64,000 nt of DNA. It comes from Vanilla planifolia. Lineage: Eukaryota; Streptophyta; Magnoliopsida; Asparagales; Orchidaceae. The notes under the pieces were generated by a model that saw nothing but the letters and a program-made list of their open reading frames with translations, made no database searches and was not told where the DNA came from. The stretch is taken from assembly GCA_023846275.1 (NCBI GenBank), contig CM043874.1:29423630-29487629 (forward strand), read 5' to 3'. Positions 58,100 through 64,000 of this stretch are shown one piece after another (within the stretch, counting starts at the first letter, position 1; each line of letters begins with the position of its first letter). Made by a program: the position numbers and the translations under genes.

Positions 58100-61000
58100 C
58101 TCAAGAGGAAGAAAGCTTTTCTTGAGGATCTTTGTTTGCTTAGTAAGTCTATCTCTTGATTTTTCTCAAGAGAGATTTGGGTGGGGCTAGTTTGATCAAA
58201 GTTTTAGAGGAAGGTTTGTGCCAATGCCTTGTATGTTTGAGGATGAGATCTCTAGTTTTAGATGAGCCATTGACTTGGCTGATTACTTGTTATGAGTCAC
58301 TAAAGATCAGTAACTATTTAACTTACAAACCCAAAGAAAATTTTAATTCAACTATTAAAGGTTCATATTATAATTGATTATTTATGACTAAGAAGTTGCT
58401 TCTAATCCCTTCTTTTAGTTTAATATTCATTAGACTAAAAAAACATAGTTTATACCACAAGAATCTTGTTCTGAGACTCCATCCATAAATAGCTTCCGAG
58501 TGTCTGAAAAAAGCTCAGGTTTTGCTTCAAGGGAAATGTCTTTGATCAAAAAATTGGCAAGTACTTTAGATTTAAGGGATGATCAAGATATGAAATTAAT
58601 CTCAAATTTGCTAAACTCAATGACCCATTTTTGTAATGTCCCTAAGACTTTTGTCTACTCAAGGTTTGTTTGCGATGACATTAATGGTGTAGGATTAGAA
58701 ATATCATCATAGCCATTAAGCAGACATGAGGAGTGCTAACATCACCATTTTCAAGAGAGAATATCTTATTTTTACATCTTTTAAAGTATGGAAGATATAA
58801 TAGATGGGTTGATATATATTTTTATCTTCTTAGATTAATATAGAGTTTATAATTGAGCTTAAAGCCATTAAATAGATGAATAATGATTCCTCAAGTATTA
58901 GAATACTTAACATAATGGTAAGAGATAGGTAATTCTTATGTTCCTAAAAGGTGTTTTTACAATCTTCTATCCATATTAGCCTAGCCATATTACATAAGAG
59001 TTTGAAAAATAGTTAAGCTTTTTCTCTTAACTTAGAAATGAAGTAGCTAAATCTTGTAATGCCTCTAATAAGGCATTGGACATACTTTGGAGTCTTCAAA
59101 GTAGGCATATCTAAATGGTTTTTGTACTTGTGTTAGGGTTTAGTTGGATTCCTTCCTTTAATACCATATTGCCAAGGAACTTTTTTAAGGAAGCACTAAA
59201 AGTGTATTTTTTAAAAGGTTAAACTTAAGATTGAATTTTTAAAAAGTCTCAAAGGTTTCTCTTAAGTCTTTTAAATGTACCCCAAATGAAATTCTTTTCA
59301 CTAGAAGGTCATCTACATAAGCTTCAAGATTCTTATCTTTCTAATTCTAAAAGATAGTATTGATCATCCTTTGAGGGTACCCTGACATTCTTAAGCCCCA
59401 AAGACATTATTTTATAACAAAATGTTCCAAAGTTTGTAATGAATATAATTTTTTTCTTCATCTTCTTTAGCCATTTAATCTTATGATAACTTAACAATAC
59501 ATCTAAAAAATTAAGACATGTGAAGCTAGTGGCCAAATCTATAAGATCATCAATTTGAGATAAAGGATATGAGTGTTTTGGGCTAGCTCGATTAAGATTA
59601 TTGTAGTCCGCACACATGCATTATTTCTCATTAATTCTTTTTGTGAGTATCATATTTGTTAGCCATTTGTAATAATAGGTTAGTTGAATGAAACTAGCAT
59701 CAAGGAGCTTTAGCACTTCTTTAATTGTCTTTTGCTTTTTAATGCTAAATACTCATTTTTATGTTAAACAGTTGGAGCTCTAATTCTATATGAAGCGAGT
59801 GTTAAGCTATTGAGGGGTCAACCACTTGCATCTCTGAGGGTTCTCATGCAACAATATCAAGGTACGCAACCAAAAGTTTAAGTGTGGTCTCCTTTTTTTC
59901 ATCTTGACTAATGTAAACAATTACAAGCTTGGTCAATTAGATGGATTAAGAGTAAATGAGACACAAGAGAAAGTAGGGCTAATAACTTCTCTTTTAGGGA
60001 GTCCATTAGATTATTTAACTATCATTTTCATGGTTTTCAAATAGCATCTCCTTGGCTATAGAAGGTTCTATTACACTCAAACCACTTGAAGTACTAATTT
60101 TACACATAAGTGTGGTGTTAAGACAACCATATAGAATGTATTCATTGTTAACTCCCAAGGATAGCATTAAAATAGAAGTGAAAATGATAATGAAGTTGAC
60201 CATATGTTTAGCCTAGTTGAAAGTCTTTTTTATTGCAAGTAGCAATGTGATAGTTACCTCTAGCTTTAGATGCTCTTTAAAGAAACTATAAGTGATCCTG
60301 TAATCAAGAAGATAAGACTTTGACTAAAATAAATTTCATAAAAATTATCAAGAAAAAAGATTCTTGCTAAACTCTCAATATTAATAAACATGCAACAAAG
60401 TTTTATGTTTACGATTATGACTAAGATTACAATAGTGTCATTGTAGGGCTTGCCAAGAACCACCATGTCTTTGGACCTGAATGATATTGAAATTAATGAC
60501 TCTTACTATGTCATATTAGAAATCATAGTTCATTCCAATGTTTTTATGGTGATGTTCTTAGAGTATGACTACCTCCATCTAGTGATGACATAATCCTAAC
60601 AAGGGCTTTGCCTTTATCTTTTAACACCAACCAAAGATTCTTGTCATCTTTCTTAATTTGTTTAGTGATACCTGGTCCTACAATGTTAATAAAAATAGAA
60701 TTCTATTTAGAGAATTTTACTCGATACTCCTAGAGGTGGCCTTCCTTCATCAATCTCTCGATTAAGGCTTTGAAAGAATTGCATTCAAAAGTTGTGTGAC
60801 CATGGCTCTCATGATATTTGTAGAATTTTGCTATCATGATTATTTCTTGAGTGATCTCATGTTTGATGTAATCCATCTTTTTAATGGCTATCAAATGTTT
60901 TTCTAGGTATATATGTAAGGGAGTGCGACAATGTTGAGCTTGGTATCTTCATTAGTTTATGGAGCCCTTCGAGGATAATTTGTCATTTTGTAGCTTTTTT

Positions 61001-63156
61001 GTCCTCGATTGAAGGGCTTTGAAGGTAATGATATCTTTCTTTCTGATCTTCCTGATATAACTAAAAAGAACTCCTCATTGATGAAATAAATAGTTCTATT
61101 GAAGGGACCTGAAGTAACTAAAGAGAACTTCTTATTTTTTGGAAAACTCTTGGTTGAAAAGGGCTTATGAGGGCCACTCAAGTAAGCTGAGATTTCTTTT
61201 ACTCAATATTTTTATGAGCTTATCTAAAATATTGAAGGTATGCTTAAAGTGGTTCTAATTGATATTGCTTTAAATTGAGAAGAGACTAGAATAATTTTTT
61301 AGGTTTGACACAACTGGTGAAGAGGAATAGCCTTTTAAGATGAATGAAAGAAGAAATTAATTAAAAGACAACTTCTATATCTTTAAGTTAAGTAGTAAAA
61401 ATTTTGTATCATATGGACCTAGTTATGAAATTTAAAGACATTATTATCTCAAATTCTTTTAAAAAAATAAAGATCTAAATTATCATAGTAAAATGTGGAG
61501 TTAGATAGTGAAGTTTAAGAGGTGGAAGCATCGAAATAATTTCTTCGATGAATGGAGAAACTTTCTCGATAACATTTGGGTTATACCAAATTTGCCAAAA
61601 TATATGAGGCTCATTATTAAGGTGATGTTCTTGATAAAACATAGGAGCTTGTGACATTACATGATTGAGTCAAGGATAAAAGAGGGCTTCAGTTTAGTAT
61701 GAGTTAAAAGATCTTACCTCATGATGCACATATAGGTTTTGTAAGATATTATTATGGAGAGGTATGCATTGGAAGGTTTTTAAAAGTGGATGTAATATAA
61801 TGAGATTCAAGTTTTGTGAATAGGGTCTCAAGTGCTCTTTATTGAAAGGAGAGATGTTTGACATATTTGATATGCTTTCTCTTGGTAGGGTAGCCAAACT
61901 TACTCTGATTTGCTCTTTTATAAGCACGGGAAAGGTGGAGAGGAATCTTGTAAAAGTTTTCATTTGTTATTGAAATAAGCAAAGTGAATAACCAATGGGC
62001 AATGTAAGAGGTTCTGGAATTTGTGAAATTTTAGGTAAGGGTAGGGATCTCAAATTCTTCATTGTTCTTGTCTAAATTTTTCTTTTTGAGAATAAACATG
62101 GTTTCTTCTTTGTTTTTCATTTTAGTTTTCTTATTTTTCCCATAGATGATGCAAGAAAATGTTGATGTGAAAGAATATTTAAGGAATTTAAAAAAAACTT
62201 TACTTAGAGAAAAGATGAAGAAGCTTGATAGAACAAAATTTGCAAATTAAAAAGAGGATTAGAACACATTTTGGGTAGATTGACACAATATGATGTTGAT
62301 TCCAATTAAAAGACTTTAATTTGAGTATTTGTGGGTATACGACATTATTGAAAGATGTCTCGAACATGTTAAGGAGAATGCGATGTGGTTGATGTTGAGA
62401 CAATGCAGCCAAATGCGAAGGTAGCTTGGTTGGGAGTAGTAGTGGCTTGATTGGGATCTGCAATAGCTCAGTCGGGAGCTACAGTGGCTCAGTAAGGAGT
62501 TGTGGCAACACTATCGAGCTCAATGGTGGCATGATTGGGCATGTACAGACATGTACATAGGTGCACTATAGTCCCAAGTGAGCTTGAGCTAATGTAGACT
62601 AGTGCAGACAATCATGGGATGGCATGGGTCAATGAGATTGACACAAGTTAATGCTGGTGGTGTGTTTCAACCAAGTCGACAAGGGTAGCAAGTGTCGGCA
62701 TGGGCAAAAGCAAGTCAGGCTTGGTTTGCAATCAAAATACCTTAGACCTTATTTAGCTCGAATCGAGGTGAGTTTTTGGGCATCATGAATGTTTTGATAA
62801 CATGTATGAATTAGGGCTTTAAAGTGGAGCTCAAAATATGATTAAGATAAAGGAAGAAGGAGATCTAAACCACAGGGAAAAGGAAAAGGGGTTCAAAAGA
62901 AAAGAGCGAAGAGAAAGGTTAGAAAAGCCAAAGAGAAGGTCCATGGAAATCTGAAGTGGTGAGTGATGACAAAATCAGAGATCTCGAGATGACAGGCTTT
63001 AAAAGGGCAAAGGTATGAAGTCCATCAAAAGGTCTCACTTTCTTTAGTCATTAGGAAAGATTTTATAGCCATGTTTGATGGATGTTGCCAGCTAGGCTCC
63101 TCTCATGTGCCTTTATTCCCACATGATCCAGCAAGTGGTCAGTTCTTCACCTAACA
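58100..63156 (-). mobile_element. Tat-type Ty3/gypsy fossil with two RNase H domains
   Basis: The element is on the minus strand. From its right end come a 5' LTR (62803-63156), a primer-site-like TGTTATCAAAAC (62791-62802) and a gag region (about 60957-62463). A protease-like segment is at 60266-60466. Reverse transcriptase lies at 59333-59617 (ADYNNLNRASPKHSYPL and FGTFCYKIM-like). An RNase H tail, WVIEFSKFEINF-like, is at about 58550-58650. A second RNase H-like start, KLFMDGVSEQ, is at about 58445-58500. Two RNase H domains in tandem are a known mark of the Tat lineage. The left end, integrase and 3' LTR were not resolved. It is broken, with many breaks. Confidence 0.75.
62803..63156 (-). 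repeat. 5' LTR of the Tat-type fossil (354 bp)
   Basis: The edges read TG (TGTATGAATTAG) and CA (CACCTAACA) on the plus strand. On the minus strand it contains a TATAAAATC promoter-like word near its middle. The inner edge adjoins the primer site directly. I did not find a second copy in the window. Confidence 0.65.
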
Positions 63157-63224
63157 GGTATTATGGGGTTTTTTTAATATTGTACTTCTTTAACATAGAA
63201 TTTTGCAAATTTGCTCTAAATATC

Positions 63225-63500
63225 AAAGTAAGCATATCATTGAGAATAGCTTATTAAAAGAAGCTTGTTGTTTGTTAGATTGAAAGTTTCAAGACTTGAA
63301 TGCAATTATTATAAATTAAGGAAAAAATATTGAGATTAATAATTTATATACTATTCCAAGGGTTAGTAATCAATTAAAAGCTATCTCTTTACTCGGCTAT
63401 AGCTATGGGAGAAGAAGCTACAAGGTTCAAGAAGAAGAGGAGGAAATCAAGGGAAAGAAGAGTAATGGAAACTTAGGAAGAAAGAAAAAATGTAGGAGTA
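63225..63500 (+). repeat. Dispersed repeat, copy 2 (partner at 48755-49040)
   Basis: Same order of blocks as copy 1: CATATCATTGAGAATAGCT, TTAAAAGAAGCTTGTTG, a TTATAAATTAAGGAA run, a CTATAGCTATGGGAG word, then GAAGA-rich sequence. It lies just outside the Tat-type LTR edge. Confidence 0.6.
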
Positions 63501-64000
63501 GGTTGGAAATGGGATCGAGAAGGAAGGAATGTAGGAGAAAGAGAAGAGCAATGGAAGGATATCAACATAAGTGGATTGGTCAATGCTTGTTATGGTTTCT
63601 TTTTATTAGTAGTTCGACTTGGAAAGCTAGATGACCATGTAGCTACTAATATATAAGTAAAAGAGTATAAAGTCGTCTTCAAGAAGCACTGTATCACATT
63701 AAAGAGCCTTGAGGATCACCTATGAGAATTATCGTTGGCCAAGAGATCACCTTCATTTTAGATGCACCCTACTAAATGTAAGTATGTATCAATACTTAGT
63801 CATTAAAGCTATAGAAATCAAACTAGATGGAGATGACAGAGATGAATTCTTTGATTCTTAGTCATTCACTTTTCAAATTACTACTCATAATGGTACAACA
63901 TTAAGATGGAGAATTGAACAATCAACCAAATATGAAACTTTGTTTCTCATCTTCTCACGCTTCATATTTTGCATAAAAGAAATTCCTTATGACTTGTTTA
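63501..64000. other. Unassigned AT-rich end of the window
   Basis: The module AGTAGTTCGACTT occurs at about 63608. No coding sequence or domain is recognised up to the window edge. Confidence 0.5.

Noticed and set aside
23641-64000. A second host gene downstream
   Set aside because: Every domain-like translation found here belongs to a retrotransposon; no spliced host frame could be built.
1-64000. tRNA, rRNA, CRISPR arrays and bacterial mobile elements
   Set aside because: No cloverleaf-like block, rRNA core or regularly spaced repeat array was seen; the window is plant nuclear DNA.

Overview
The window is AT-rich nuclear DNA of a seed plant, most likely an angiosperm and possibly a monocot; the species cannot be fixed from the sequence. 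It holds one host gene and a dense cover of decayed LTR retrotransposons. The gene has GT-AG introns, a chloroplast-type N-terminus and close resemblance, from memory, to a conserved plant plastid protein. No bacterial-type operons, rRNA, tRNA or CRISPR arrays were seen.

Positions 1-23,640 hold the single recognisable host gene, on the + strand. I reconstructed 13 exons that splice into an uninterrupted 708-codon reading frame running from ATG at 119 to TAA at 23,499-23,501. The product is a plastid-targeted FAD-dependent oxidoreductase of the family that includes Arabidopsis PDE327 (COG2509-like). Eleven of the 12 introns are phase 0. Two introns are greatly enlarged. Intron 3 (about 6.0 kb) contains an antisense Ty1/copia fossil. 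Intron 4 (about 11.3 kb) contains an antisense Ty3/gypsy fossil whose reverse-transcriptase region was entered by a second, shorter LTR element with GC-rich LTRs. A hairpin-rich MITE-like stretch lies near the start of intron 4. The coding frame is clean, so the gene is probably functional despite this load.

Positions 23,641-64,000 show no host gene. This 40 kb is layered retrotransposon debris. A minus-strand gypsy (chromovirus-like) element with LTRs of 2.2-2.4 kb lies at 27,319-35,714. A plus-strand gypsy element, from a primer-binding site at 39,293 to an integrase tail near 46,640, follows. A partial second copy of the long-LTR family lies at 52,340-56,076 between two related 500-bp repeats. 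A minus-strand Tat-type gypsy element with two RNase H-like domains and a 354-bp LTR ends at 63,156. All of these are broken fossils with many breaks. Between them are AT-rich stretches I could not assign, a four-unit 50-bp minisatellite and TA microsatellites.

No new defence, toxin or biosynthetic system was found. The points most worth a second look are the intact gene spread over 23 kb with nested antisense insertions, the GC-rich and G-box-bearing LTRs inside intron 4, and a palindrome in the long LTRs whose arms change together between copies.
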